DNA of 64,000 bases, taken from positions 1 to 64,000 of the forward strand of contig NZ_SDIF01000031.1 of assembly GCF_004122735.1 (NCBI RefSeq). The letters are read 5' to 3'. Position 1 is the stretch's first letter. Each line of letters opens with the position of its first letter. Positions 16,624 through 25,406 of this stretch are shown here, piece by piece. Made by a program: the position numbers and the translations under genes. The DNA comes from Streptomyces sioyaensis (lineage in GTDB: Bacteria > Actinomycetota > Actinomycetes > Streptomycetales > Streptomycetaceae). Under the pieces are notes generated by a model. It was given only the letters and a program-made list of their open reading frames with translations. It had not been told where the DNA came from and did no database searches.

Positions 16624-19134
16624 ATGCCACCCAGCGGTATGGAGTCGAGCACACCACCGGTCGGCACGGTGCGCACCGGTGGGTCGTCGGAGCGTGACGA
16701 TGCTCTGCTCGGCGCCGTGGGCAGAGCCGTCGAGGTGACCGGGGCGCATGCGGGCAGCGTGTTCCTGGTGTCGCGCGACCGTCGCTCGCTCGTGCTCAGC
16801 GCGGTGTCCGGGACGCCGCCCTCGCTGCTCGGTGGCTGGCAGCGGATCCCGGTGAACAGCGCCATCCCGGTGGCGGTGGCGTACCGCTCCGGGCGGACGG
16901 TCCATCTGGCCGGCGCCGACGAGACGATGCGGCGGTTTCCGCAGCTCGCCATGGCGCTGCCCTACGCGTTCGGATCCGCCTCCGTGCCGGTGAAAGCGGG
17001 CGATGCCGTCTTCGGGGCGATGGCCGTGGTGTGGGCTGCCGGACCGGAGCGGGAAGGGCTGTCGAAGGTGCAGCGACGACGGTTGCGCGCCACGGCAGAT
17101 CGCCTCGGTGCGTCGCTCGCCGAGCTGCACGCACGCGGCGCACTGGGGGAGGGCGACACGGGGGCCGCCGCCCCGATGATGGCCCCGGCGCGACCGGCCC
17201 CCGCGGTACGGGTGGGTCTGTTCGACTGGGACCTCGACAACGGAACCCTCGTGGCGGACGACGAGCTCTGTGCGATCTTCGGGATCGCTCCCGCCGAGTT
17301 CGACGGGCGAGCGGCCACACTCGCCGCCAAGATCGACGACGCCGGCCTCCCCGGCCTTCGGTCCGCCGCCCGCACCGCGGTGGAGGAGGGCCACGTACTG
17401 GCCCATGCCCTGCATCTGCGGGACGGCGGTGAGCACCGCACCGTCGAACTGTGGGGCCGCGTACCGGACGCTCCCGACGGCCGGCAGGCGCGCCCCCACC
17501 TGGTGGGCGCCGTCCTCGACGCCGGCACCGGAATGGCCGCCGTGGAGGCGATCGAGCGGCTCGCGGACGGCTTCTTCGCACTCGCCCCGGACGGGCGTGT
17601 CACCTACGCCAACCACGGCCTTGAGCGCCTGCTGCGGGTCCGTCAGGACGAGCTGCTGGGCCGACGCCCCTGGGACGTGCTGCCGTGGCTGGCCGATCCC
17701 GCCTACGAGGACCGGTACCGGGCCACCATGGTCTCCCAGCAGCCCGTCTCCTTCCTCGCCCGCCGGCCACCCGACCAATGGCTGGTGTTCTCCCTCCACC
17801 CGGGCTCGCACGGCATGACGGGCTGGGCGGCCCGGGTCCGGGGGCCGCTGCCGGCCGGTGCCGAACCGGGCACACCGGTCGCGGAAGAAGCGGCGCTCGG
17901 CACGACGTCGCCCCGCACCCCTCGCCTGGGCACGCTCTACCGTGTGCTCCAGCTCGGCAGCGCACTGACCGAGGCGGTCACGTCCCACGAGGTGTGCGAC
18001 GTGGTCGACGAGCAGCTCCTGCCCGCTCTCGGCGGCCAGCGGATGGCGCTGTACCTCGTGACCGAGGGCCGCTTGCACCTGCTCTCACAGCGCGGCTACC
18101 GCACAGGCTTTCTCGACCGGTTCGAGGGCTCGCCGCTCCGCGCCGGCCTGCCCGTGTCGGACGCGCTGATCTCCGGGGCTCCGCTGTTCATCGAGTCACG
18201 GCAGGAGTTCGCGCGGGCCTATCCCGGAATCCACGCGAGCGAGTCCGGTTCCTGGGCGTTCCTTCCGCTCATCGCCTCCAGCCGCCCCGTGGGCGCCTGC
18301 GTCCTCGGCTTCGACGAGGCCCGCCGCTTTCCGGGCGACGACCGCGATCTGCTGACGGCGCTGGGCGGGGTGATCGCCCATGCGCTGCAACGCGCCAGGC
18401 TCTACGACGCCGAATTCGCCGTCGCCCACGGTCTGCAGGACGCACTGCTCCCGCACCGGCTGCCCGCGCTGTCCGACGTCCGCGTCACCGGCCGGTATCT
18501 TCCGGGAACCCGCGGCATGGACATCGGCGGCGACTGGTACGACGTCATCCCCACCCGTGATGGTGTCGCGCTCATCGTCGGAGACGTCGAGGGGCACAAC
18601 GTCGCCGCGGCAGCCGTCATGGGGCAACTGCGCAGTGCGGTACGGGCCTTCGCCAGCGCCGGCCAGCGGCCGGGCGACGTGATCTCCAGTACCAACCGGC
18701 TGCTCGTCGACCTGGACCCAGGGCCCCTCGCCAGCTGCTGCTACGTCCGCCTCGACCCCGGCTCGGGCGTCGCGCGGGTGGTCCTCGCGGGCCACTGTCC
18801 GCCGTTGCTGCGCCGGCCCGGCGGGCATACGGAGGCGCTGGATCTGCCGTGCGGTCCGCTGCTCGGCGTCACGGAAGCGGCCAACTACCCGGAATCCGAC
18901 GTGCACTTCCTGCCCGGCTCGATCCTTGCGCTCTATACGGACGGGCTGGTGGAGCGACGCGGGTCGGACGTCGCCACGGGCATCGACCGGCTGCGGACCA
19001 CGCTGGCCCATGCGCGCGCGGCTTCCCTGGAGGAGCTGGCCGACAGGCTTCTGAGGGATGCCCGTAGGTCCCCGAACCGTACGGACGACATCGCGCTGCT
19101 GCTCAGCGAGTACGCCCCCGCACCGGCCCACTGA
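16624..19134 (+). CDS. Multi-sensor PP2C (SpoIIE-type) serine/threonine phosphatase, GAF-PAS-PAS-GAF-SpoIIE
   Basis: 836-residue cytoplasmic phosphatase that probably dephosphorylates an anti-anti-sigma factor in a partner-switching pathway. Domains in order are an N-terminal GAF-like domain (about 25-160), a PAS-like domain (about 195-300, FDWDLDNGT), a second PAS (about 305-400, GFFALAPDGRVTYAN), a GAF (about 440-590) and SpoIIE/PP2C (about 615-830). Catalytic metal-binding motifs are DIGGDWYD, VGDVEGHN and, at the end, RTDDIALLL. It is closely similar in layout and wording to the phosphatase gene at 31354. Neither a cognate kinase nor an antagonist is adjacent. A TAAAAT at 16571-16576 may be its -10 box. 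Confidence 0.87.
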   Translation: MPPSGMESSTPPVGTVRTGGSSERDDALLGAVGRAVEVTGAHAGSVFLVSRDRRSLVLSAVSGTPPSLLGGWQRIPVNSAIPVAVAYRSGRTVHLAGADETMRRFPQLAMALPYAFGSASVPVKAGDAVFGAMAVVWAAGPEREGLSKVQRRRLRATADRLGASLAELHARGALGEGDTGAAAPMMAPARPAPAVRVGLFDWDLDNGTLVADDELCAIFGIAPAEFDGRAATLAAKIDDAGLPGLRSAARTAVEEGHVLAHALHLRDGGEHRTVELWGRVPDAPDGRQARPHLVGAVLDAGTGMAAVEAIERLADGFFALAPDGRVTYANHGLERLLRVRQDELLGRRPWDVLPWLADPAYEDRYRATMVSQQPVSFLARRPPDQWLVFSLHPGSHGMTGWAARVRGPLPAGAEPGTPVAEEAALGTTSPRTPRLGTLYRVLQLGSALTEAVTSHEVCDVVDEQLLPALGGQRMALYLVTEGRLHLLSQRGYRTGFLDRFEGSPLRAGLPVSDALISGAPLFIESRQEFARAYPGIHASESGSWAFLPLIASSRPVGACVLGFDEARRFPGDDRDLLTALGGVIAHALQRARLYDAEFAVAHGLQDALLPHRLPALSDVRVTGRYLPGTRGMDIGGDWYDVIPTRDGVALIVGDVEGHNVAAAAVMGQLRSAVRAFASAGQRPGDVISSTNRLLVDLDPGPLASCCYVRLDPGSGVARVVLAGHCPPLLRRPGGHTEALDLPCGPLLGVTEAANYPESDVHFLPGSILALYTDGLVERRGSDVATGIDRLRTTLAHARAASLEELADRLLRDARRSPNRTDDIALLLSEYAPAPAH

Positions 19135-19320
19135 CCGGCACCACGGGCGCGGCGGACCGGACCACCGACTCACCGAGGAATCGACGCCTTCACTGCGTGT
19201 CAGCTCGTTCACCATGTGTGCGCAAAGCGTCCGAATAGCGGGCGTTCACCTCTTGCGCGCACCTGCACCTTCACACTCTTGGGGCTCACCGAACGTCTCA
19301 CGTAATGAACAGGCACGACC

Positions 19321-20733
19321 ATGAGTCGGACAATCAACCGGTCCCCCCAGGACTCCCCGCAGGCAGCACAGCAGGGCGAGTCCGTGTTGTCGCACGGCCT
19401 CAAGCAGCGCCATCTGTCGATGATCGCGCTCGGCGGGGTCATCGGCGCGGGGCTCTTCGTAGGCTCCGGGGTCGGCATCGCCGCGGCCGGGCCGGCCATC
19501 GTCCTCCTCTTCGTGGCGACCGGCGCGCTGGTCATGCTGATCATGCGGATGCTCGGCGAGATGTCCGCGGCCCGGCCCTCCACCGGCTCGTTCTCGGTGC
19601 ACGCCGAGGAGGAACTCGGCTCGTGGGCAGGGGCCACCTCGGGCTGGATGTACTGGCTGATGCTCTGTGCCGGCGTGGCCGCCGAGGCCACCGCGGCAGG
19701 CACGATCATGCACACCTGGGTGTCGTTCATCCCCGCCTACGGCTGGGTGGCGATCTTCATGGTGTTCTTCTGCGCCAGCAATCTCACCGCGGTCAAGAAC
19801 TTCGGCGAGTTCGAGTTCTGGTTCGCCGCCATCAAGGTCACCACGATCATCGCCTTCCTGGCGCTGGGCGTGCTCGGCATCCTCGGGGTGTTCGGCGACG
19901 CACCCGGCACAAGCCATCTCACCGGCCACGGCGGCTTCTTCCCGACCGGCGCCGCCGGACTCGCCGCCGGCCTGCTGACCACCATCTCCGGGTTCGCCGG
20001 ACTGGAGACCGTCACCATCGCGGCGGCCGAGTCCGACAACCCGAGCCGGAACGTGGCCCGTGCCGTCCGTACCGCCGTCTGGCGCATCGCCGTCTTCTAC
20101 ATCGGCTCGATGGCCGTGGTCGTCACCCTGGTGCCGTGGAACAACCCGAAGGTCGCCACCGAGGGTCCGTACGTGACCGTTCTCGACCGGCTCGGCATCC
20201 CGGCGGCCGGCACGATCATGCAGATCGTGGTGCTGCTGGCGCTGCTCTCCGCGATGAACGCCAACATCTACGGCTCGTCGCGCATGGCGTACTCCCTCGT
20301 CCACCGGGGCCAGGGCCCGCGCTTCCTGGGCAAGGTCACCCGGGGCGTGCCGGCGGCGGCGGTGGTGGCGTCCTGCCTGTTCGGCTTCGCCGCCGTGATC
20401 GCCGGGATCGTGTGGCCGACCACCGTGTTCGCCTGGCTGCTGAACATCGCGGGCTGCTCGGTGCTGGTCGTCTGGTCCATCGTCTGCCTCACCCAGCTGA
20501 AGATGCGCCGCCGTCTGGAGCGCGAGGCACCCGAGCTGCTCTCGGTGCGGATGTGGGGCTTCCCCTATCTGAGCTGGGTGACGTTCGCCGCCATCCTCGG
20601 CGTCTTCGCCGTCATGGCCGCCAGTGCGGACGGCCGTCAGCAGCTCGCCGGCACGGCCGTCGTGGTAGCGGTGCTGGCGGGCGCGGGCCACCTCAAGCAG
20701 CGCCGCGACCAGCGGGCCGCCGTCACCGACTGA
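19321..20733 (+). CDS. APC-family amino acid permease (GABA/D-Ala-Gly type, AAT subfamily)
   Basis: Inner-membrane amino acid/proton symporter of 470 residues with about 12 membrane helices. The N-terminal motif SMIALGGVIGAGLFVGSG is the substrate-carboxylate-binding signature of the AAT subfamily (GabP, CycA, AnsP). The RMLGEMSAARPSTGSFSVHA loop and the GFAGLETVTIAAAES helix also fit. GABA, serine, alanine or glycine are possible substrates. It is monocistronic and closed by a strong terminator at 20761. An overlapping frame that starts at 19305 is not protein-like. Confidence 0.87.
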   Translation: MSRTINRSPQDSPQAAQQGESVLSHGLKQRHLSMIALGGVIGAGLFVGSGVGIAAAGPAIVLLFVATGALVMLIMRMLGEMSAARPSTGSFSVHAEEELGSWAGATSGWMYWLMLCAGVAAEATAAGTIMHTWVSFIPAYGWVAIFMVFFCASNLTAVKNFGEFEFWFAAIKVTTIIAFLALGVLGILGVFGDAPGTSHLTGHGGFFPTGAAGLAAGLLTTISGFAGLETVTIAAAESDNPSRNVARAVRTAVWRIAVFYIGSMAVVVTLVPWNNPKVATEGPYVTVLDRLGIPAAGTIMQIVVLLALLSAMNANIYGSSRMAYSLVHRGQGPRFLGKVTRGVPAAAVVASCLFGFAAVIAGIVWPTTVFAWLLNIAGCSVLVVWSIVCLTQLKMRRRLEREAPELLSVRMWGFPYLSWVTFAAILGVFAVMAASADGRQQLAGTAVVVAVLAGAGHLKQRRDQRAAVTD

Positions 20734-20760
20734 GACGTTGCGCCGCCTCAGGGCGGGTCC

Positions 20761-20796
20761 GGGGCCTCGGCCGTGCGCGCGCACGGCCGAGGCCCC
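20761..20796. terminator. Bidirectional hairpin terminator
   Basis: GGGGCCTCGGCCGTGC-GCGC-GCACGGCCGAGGCCCC is a perfect 16-bp-arm hairpin with a 4-base loop. It is extended by GGGCGG upstream and CCGCCC downstream and followed by TTT. It lies between the convergent permease and rox genes and can serve both. Confidence 0.88.
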
Positions 20797-20831
20797 GCCC
20801 TTTCCTGACCCGTCCTGTCACACCTGCGCGC

Positions 20832-22313
20832 TCAGCTCACGGCGGCGCCGAACCACTTCTGCAGCCGGCCGGGCAACTCCTGCTGCTCCTCACCGATCCA
20901 CGCCACGTGGCCGTCGGGCCGCAGCAGCACCGCGGGCACGTCCAGCTCCTCGCTGACGTCGACGACGTGATCGACCCGGTCCGCCCACCCCGCCACCGAA
21001 AGCCGGCCGGTCTGGTCGAGCAGCAGCCCGCGGCCGCCGTGCATCAGCTCGTAGAGGCGGCCCCGCTTCAGCCCCACGTCCCGCATCCGCCGGCCGAGCA
21101 GTTCGTGGCCCTCGCCGACGTCGTAGCGGACGCCGACCGCGGTGATCATCTCGGTCACGTACCGGTTCACCTCCTCGAAGTCCAACAGCTCCGCGAACAA
21201 CCCCCGCAGCGCGGTCGCACCCGGATCGGTCCCCATCAGCGTCATCTGCGCGCGGGTGTTGTCCAGCACGGCGGCGCCCACCGGGTGCCGTTCGGCGTGA
21301 TAGCTGTCCAGCAGCCCCTCCGGCGCCCAGCCGTTGATCTCGGCGGCCAGCTTCCAGCCGAGGTTGAACGCGTCCTGGACACCGAGGTTGAGCCCCTGCC
21401 CGCCGGTCGGCGGGTGGATGTGCGCCGCGTCGCCGGCCAGCAGCACCCGGCCGGCCCGGTAGCGCTCGGCCTGCCGGGTGGCGTCGCCGAACCGGGACAG
21501 CCAGCGCGGCGCGTGCACGCCGAAGTCGGTGCCCGCGACGGCCCGCAGCCGCTGCTGGAACTCGTCGAGGGTCGGCGCGGTCGTCCGGTCCTCGGCCACC
21601 TCGGCGGCGGGCACGACGATGCGGTACACCCCCTCGTTCCCGTCCACATCGGGAATGGCGCCGAACCGCAGGTGGGTCTTGCGGACTTCCCCGACGACGG
21701 CGGCGATCGTCGCCGAATCGTCGGTCACTTCCATGTCACCCAGCAGCGTCTCGACCTTGGCGGGCTCACCGGGGAAGCCGATGCCGACCAGCTTGCGCAC
21801 CGCACTGCGGCCGCCGTCACAGCCGACGAGGTAGCGCGAGCGCAGCCGCGTGCTTCCACCGTCCCCGGCGGCTACGCCCCCACCGGCGGGGGAACCGCCA
21901 TGGGCCAGCTCGACGGTCACCCCGTCCTCGTCCTGGCTCAGCCCGACCAGTTCGCAGCCGCGCCGGATCTCGGCACCGAGCTCGACGGCGCGCTCGGTGA
22001 GCAGCCGTTCGGTGACGGTCTGCGGAGTCGCCAGGCCGTACGGGTGGGCGGTGTCCAACCGGTCCGGCCACGGCTTCATGAAGCCCGCGAAGAGACTGCC
22101 GGCCTTGAACTGCTCGCTGACCGCGAGGAACCGGTCGAGCAGGCCGCGTTGGTCCATCACCTCGACGCTGCGGGTGTGCAGGCCACGCCCGCGGGACTGC
22201 CGGGTCGGCTCGGCCAACTTCTCCAGCACGACCGTGCGCACCCCCGCCAGCCGCAGCTCGCAGGCCAGCATCAAGCCGGTCGGCCCACCGCCGGCAATGA
22301 TCACGTCGAACAT
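20832..22313 (-). CDS. rox: Rifampin monooxygenase (Rox), class A flavoprotein
   Basis: FAD-dependent monooxygenase predicted to hydroxylate and linearise rifamycins, a resistance enzyme. The protein (493 residues) begins MFDVIIAGGGPTGLMLACEL. It has the CDGGRSAVR motif near the middle and LLAGDAAHIHPPTGGQGLN, the second FAD motif of this class. Long stretches match Streptomyces venezuelae Rox as I remember it (for example RYDVGEGHELLGRRMRDVGL). It has an extra Gly/Ala-rich loop at about residue 140-155. The second ATG (22313) is chosen because AGGGGGATGGGG precedes it. A Rifamycin Associated Element lies 60 bases upstream, which strongly supports the assignment. Confidence 0.88.
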   Translation of the reverse strand: MFDVIIAGGGPTGLMLACELRLAGVRTVVLEKLAEPTRQSRGRGLHTRSVEVMDQRGLLDRFLAVSEQFKAGSLFAGFMKPWPDRLDTAHPYGLATPQTVTERLLTERAVELGAEIRRGCELVGLSQDEDGVTVELAHGGSPAGGGVAAGDGGSTRLRSRYLVGCDGGRSAVRKLVGIGFPGEPAKVETLLGDMEVTDDSATIAAVVGEVRKTHLRFGAIPDVDGNEGVYRIVVPAAEVAEDRTTAPTLDEFQQRLRAVAGTDFGVHAPRWLSRFGDATRQAERYRAGRVLLAGDAAHIHPPTGGQGLNLGVQDAFNLGWKLAAEINGWAPEGLLDSYHAERHPVGAAVLDNTRAQMTLMGTDPGATALRGLFAELLDFEEVNRYVTEMITAVGVRYDVGEGHELLGRRMRDVGLKRGRLYELMHGGRGLLLDQTGRLSVAGWADRVDHVVDVSEELDVPAVLLRPDGHVAWIGEEQQELPGRLQKWFGAAVS

Positions 22314-22373
22314 CCCCATCCCCCTGTATTTGCGCTGGTTATGGCTTCGGCGGGTGATTCTGCGGCACGACCG

Positions 22374-22392
22374 GGGCCTTGCCGCAAGCCCC
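22374..22392 (-). promoter_or_regulatory. Rifamycin Associated Element (RAE)
   Basis: GGGCCTTGCCGCAAGCCCC on the plus strand reads GGGGCTTGCGGCAAGGCCC on the coding strand of rox. That is the published 19-bp RAE consensus as I recall it. RAEs precede rifamycin-inducible genes (rox, rph, arr, iri, helR) in actinomycetes. Distance to the rox ATG is about 60 bases, which fits promoter placement. Confidence 0.88.
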
Positions 22393-22415
22393 CTGGTGCG
22401 CTATACCTTGAGAGT

Positions 22416-22450
22416 GGCAAGGAGCGGATGACCTCCTTGCCTTTGTTTTT
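22416..22450 (+). terminator. Intrinsic terminator-like hairpin with T-tract
   Basis: GGCAAGGAG (22416-22424) pairs with CTCCTTGCC (22433-22441) around an 8-base loop and is followed by TTTGTTTTT on the plus strand. No plus-strand gene ends here, so it may stop antisense or read-through RNA. On the minus strand the same hairpin separates merR from rox but without a T-tract. Confidence 0.55.
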
Positions 22451-22530
22451 GCCGCAGCCTTGGTCGCTGCATTTGCCGCTGTCTCGGCCTTTGCCGCTGT
22501 CTTTGCCGCTGCCTTTTTCGTCCGCCGTGC
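22441..22530. repeat. Low-complexity TTTGCCGCTG-type repeat
   Basis: A run of imperfect TTTGCCGCTGTC units. Read on the minus strand it gives a Lys/Ala/Thr-rich sequence like the tail of histone-H1-like or HU-type proteins (KKAAAKTAAK), but no credible gene contains it. It separates the MerR-type gene from the rox promoter. Confidence 0.5.
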
Positions 22531-22574
22531 CTGCGTGGGGAATTCGCAGGGAGCGCGCGGGAATTCGCCGTTAC

Positions 22575-23315
22575 TCAGGAGGAAGTCCGGTCGTCTCCGC
22601 GTGAGTCGGCGGCGAGGACCGCACCGAGTGCGACGGTGGCGTCGAGGAGGGCACGGGAGCGAGCCGTGATGTGCGTGTCCCGGGCCGCGAGCGCGGCTTC
22701 GACGTCTTCCGACCGGTGTCCGCGGCGCAGTTCCGGCATCAGTGTCCGGAGCGGGGCGATGCGGTAGCCGGCCGTGCGCAGCTGGTGGACGATCCGGGCG
22801 TCGCGGGTGTGGGCCGGTGAGTAGCGTCGCGTTCCGCGCGGGGTGAGCCGGTCGGGAACCACCAGCCCCTCGGCGTCCCAGTGCCGCAATGTCGAGGGGC
22901 GTACGCCGAGCGCGGCGGCGAGTTCGGAGACGCCCATCGCGTCCGAGGGGCGGACGTCGCCGATCGGCTCGGCAGAGATCGCCGCGGCGGCCTCCCTGGC
23001 GAGTGTGAGGTCCCTGCGCTCCCGGTCGAGTCGGGCGTGTGCCGCGTCGAGAAGGGCAAGTACCTGCGAGGTCGGGCACTCGTGCACGGCGCGAACGATC
23101 CGCTTGGCCTCCACCGGACCCGTGGCGGCCGCGAGGGCTCGGTAGGCCAGCGCGGAATGCAGGTGAATCTCTCCGTAGCGCCGGTAGCCCGCGGTGGTGC
23201 GCGCCGCCGGCGGCAGTACACCGTCGCGTTCGAGATTGCGGACCTGTTGGACGGAGTACCCGGCACGTCGGGCGACATCGACCGTACGCAGGGCCGACGA
23301 CTTGAGAGTTGACAC
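22575..23315 (-). CDS. MerR-like regulator with two helix-turn-helix domains
   Basis: 246 residues holding two MerR-type DNA-binding domains in one chain. The first is at about 9-60 (VARRAGYSVQQVRNLERDGVL then GYRRYGEIHL). The second is at about 127-190 (ELAAALGVRPSTLRHWDAEGL then GTRRYSPAHT). A helical linker of about 65 residues joins them. No C-terminal effector domain or metal-binding cysteines are seen. The GTG at 23315 is chosen because GGAGGA lies 7-8 bases upstream; an ATG 63 bases earlier would overlap the divergent DUF6194 gene. It lies upstream of rox on the same strand, but a hairpin and the RAE promoter separate them, so co-regulation is unproven. Confidence 0.83.
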   Translation of the reverse strand: MSTLKSSALRTVDVARRAGYSVQQVRNLERDGVLPPAARTTAGYRRYGEIHLHSALAYRALAAATGPVEAKRIVRAVHECPTSQVLALLDAAHARLDRERRDLTLAREAAAAISAEPIGDVRPSDAMGVSELAAALGVRPSTLRHWDAEGLVVPDRLTPRGTRRYSPAHTRDARIVHQLRTAGYRIAPLRTLMPELRRGHRSEDVEAALAARDTHITARSRALLDATVALGAVLAADSRGDDRTSS

Positions 23316-23378
23316 CCGCAGTTCCTCCGCCTTCCGGTGCAAAGCCTCCATAAGCACCTTAATGAAGCGCTTGAGCAC

Positions 23379-23870
23379 ATGACCATGGACGAGATCATCG
23401 GCTTCGTGGAAGGCCTCGACGGGGTTCTGGCCATCAGGCCGGGCCCGGACGACGGCTCACCAGAGATCAGCTGGGGGGACACCTACTTCTTCCACTCTCC
23501 TGACGGCGTCGTACCGCCGGCGACCCAACCCTTCGCGACGATCGTGACGAAGAACTACCCGGGCGACGAGAGTTCGCGTCTGGACCGCCCGGATGCGTTC
23601 CGCGTCAATGTCGCCGCCGGGAAGGAATCCTTCCGCCACTGGACCGGCCACGCGCCGCGCCAGCCAGTGGTCGACGACGACCCCGGCGCTGCCGACGTCG
23701 TGCAGGCACACCCCGTCTACGGCTCCCTCGGCTGGCTCGCGGTGGTGAATCCGGGGCGGCGGACCGATACGGCGGTCCGCGAGCTGCTCCGCACGGCCCA
23801 TCGCCTCGCACGCTCGCGCCATGAGCGGCGGAAGGAGTCAACGAGGAGTTCGGAGGAGGGGGAAGGGTGA
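23379..23870 (+). CDS. DUF6194 family protein
   Basis: 163-residue protein of unknown function common in actinomycetes. Recognisable family phrases are DEIIGFVEGLDGVL at the start, GDGSPEI-like DDGSPEISWGDTYFF, QPFATIVTKNYP, RLDRPDAFRVNVAAGKE and HPVYGSLGWLAVVNPG. It has no signal peptide or membrane segment. I start it at the ATG at 23379 because family members begin near that point; a start 42 bases earlier would enter the divergent MerR gene's control region. The 63-bp space it shares with that gene includes an AAGCGCTT palindrome that could be the MerR target. Confidence 0.8.
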   Translation: MTMDEIIGFVEGLDGVLAIRPGPDDGSPEISWGDTYFFHSPDGVVPPATQPFATIVTKNYPGDESSRLDRPDAFRVNVAAGKESFRHWTGHAPRQPVVDDDPGAADVVQAHPVYGSLGWLAVVNPGRRTDTAVRELLRTAHRLARSRHERRKESTRSSEEGEG

Positions 23871-23952
23871 TGCCGATGCGGTGCTGACGGACTCACGTCC
23901 TGATGTGCTGACGGTGCTTCAGGTGCGAGGGCGGCTGGCAGCCCGCCCTCGC

Positions 23953-25356
23953 TCATCCGTACACCATCGCCGCGGCGTCGGCGTAGGCCTCCCGGATGCG
24001 GCGGCCGGGCGAGTCGTCGGCGGGTGCGGGCAGCTCTCGGGCCGCGGCGAGCGGCCAGTGCGGCGGCTCGGGAGTGCCGGCCAGTGCCCAGGCGGCCTGG
24101 CGGGCCGCGCCCAGGGCGACGTACTCCTCGGGTTGCGGCACGGTGACCGGCGTCCCGAAGATTTCGGCGGCGATCTCGCCGACCACGGGGGCCTTGGCCG
24201 CCCCTCCGATGATGAGGACGCGCCGGGCGATGACGTCCTGGGCGCGCAGCCGGTCGAGGGCGTCGGCCATGTTGCACAGCATGCCTTCGACGGCTGCCCG
24301 GGCGAAGTTCGGGGGGTGCATGTTCGCCTTGCGCATGCCCATCAGACTGCCCGCGGCCCCGGGGAGGTTGGGGGTGCGCTCGCCGCCCAGATAGGGGAGC
24401 AGGACGAGGCCGCCGGCCCCGGGCCCGGCCTCGCGGGCGAGGGGGCCGAGGTCGTCGAGTGCGATGCCGAGCATCCGGGCGGTGGAGCTGAGGACCCGTG
24501 CGGCGTTGAGGGTGCACACCAGCGGCAGGAAGCGGCCGGTGGCGTCCGCGAAGCCGGCGACGGCGCCGGTGGGGTCGGCCGCGCAGTGGTCGGAGAGGGC
24601 GAAGGCGGTGCCGCTGGTGCCCAGGGAGATGACGACGTCGCCCGGCTGGAGGCCCAGGCCCAGCGCCGCACCCATGTTGTCGCCGGTTCCCGCTGCCACC
24701 AGGGCTCCGTGCGGGGTGCGGCCGGCCACCTCGTACGGGCCGAGCACGCGGGGCAGTTCGGGGGTCCGGTCGCCGAAGGCGAGGGCGAGGAGGTCGCGGC
24801 GGTAGGTGCCCTCGGCCGGTGACCAGTAGCCGGTGCCGGAGGCGTCCCCGCGGTCGGTGACCGGTTCGGCGCGCGTGCCGGGGCCGCCGCACAACTGCCA
24901 GGTCAGCCAGTCGTGCGGGAGCAGCACCCGGTCGGTACGGTCCGCGAGGTGCGGTTCGTGCTCGGCCAGCCAGCGCAGCTTGGCGACGGTGATGGCCGCG
25001 ACCGGTACGGTGCCGACCGCCTCGGCCCATTTCTCCGGCCCGCCGAGGTCGTCGACGAGATCCGCCGCGGCCTGTGCGGAGCGGGTGTCGTTCCACAGCA
25101 GTGCGTCGCGCACCGGCCGCCCGGCCGCGTCGAGGGCCACCAGACCGTGCTGCTGCCCCGCGACCGCGAGGGCATCCACGTGTTCCAGCAGGCCGTCGCC
25201 CGCGTCGAGGAGCGCCTGCCACCACGCCTCGGGGGCGACCTCGGTGCCCTCGGGGTGGGCGGCGCGGCCCCGGTGCAGTACCTCCCCGGTGTCGGCGTCG
25301 CAGACGACGACCTTGCAGGACTGGGTGGAGGAGTCCACCCCGGCGACTGTGGGCAT
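23953..25356 (-). CDS. xylB: Xylulokinase (FGGY carbohydrate kinase)
   Basis: Phosphorylates D-xylulose with ATP to enter the pentose phosphate pathway. The 467-residue protein starts MPTVAGVDSSTQSCKVVV, the ATP-binding phosphate-1 motif. Other marks are VAGQQHGLVALDAAG, LWNDTRS, VISLGTSGTAFAL (phosphate-2) and RVLIIGGAAKAP (adenosine motif). It is last in a minus-strand run with a polyol dehydrogenase and a DeoR repressor, so xylulose probably arises from a polyol such as D-arabitol, xylitol or sorbitol-related sugars. Longer frames upstream are spurious. Confidence 0.87.
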   Translation of the reverse strand: MPTVAGVDSSTQSCKVVVCDADTGEVLHRGRAAHPEGTEVAPEAWWQALLDAGDGLLEHVDALAVAGQQHGLVALDAAGRPVRDALLWNDTRSAQAAADLVDDLGGPEKWAEAVGTVPVAAITVAKLRWLAEHEPHLADRTDRVLLPHDWLTWQLCGGPGTRAEPVTDRGDASGTGYWSPAEGTYRRDLLALAFGDRTPELPRVLGPYEVAGRTPHGALVAAGTGDNMGAALGLGLQPGDVVISLGTSGTAFALSDHCAADPTGAVAGFADATGRFLPLVCTLNAARVLSSTARMLGIALDDLGPLAREAGPGAGGLVLLPYLGGERTPNLPGAAGSLMGMRKANMHPPNFARAAVEGMLCNMADALDRLRAQDVIARRVLIIGGAAKAPVVGEIAAEIFGTPVTVPQPEEYVALGAARQAAWALAGTPEPPHWPLAAARELPAPADDSPGRRIREAYADAAAMVYG

Positions 25357-25406
25357 GACGTTGTTCGCTTTCGCTTCCGTACAACGAGAGGAGGTGGGAG
25401 GGGAGT

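Noticed and set aside
19305..22604. An 1,099-codon plus-strand open frame across the permease, terminator and rox
   Set aside because: It is in a different frame from the permease, crosses a strong terminator and runs antisense to rox. Its composition (Arg/Pro/Gly/His) is that of GC-rich shadow frames.
22339..23079. A minus-strand frame ending in a Lys/Ala-rich histone-H1-like tail
   Set aside because: It overlaps the tandem MerR gene in another frame, and the tail is explained by a short DNA repeat. No DNA-binding fold precedes it.
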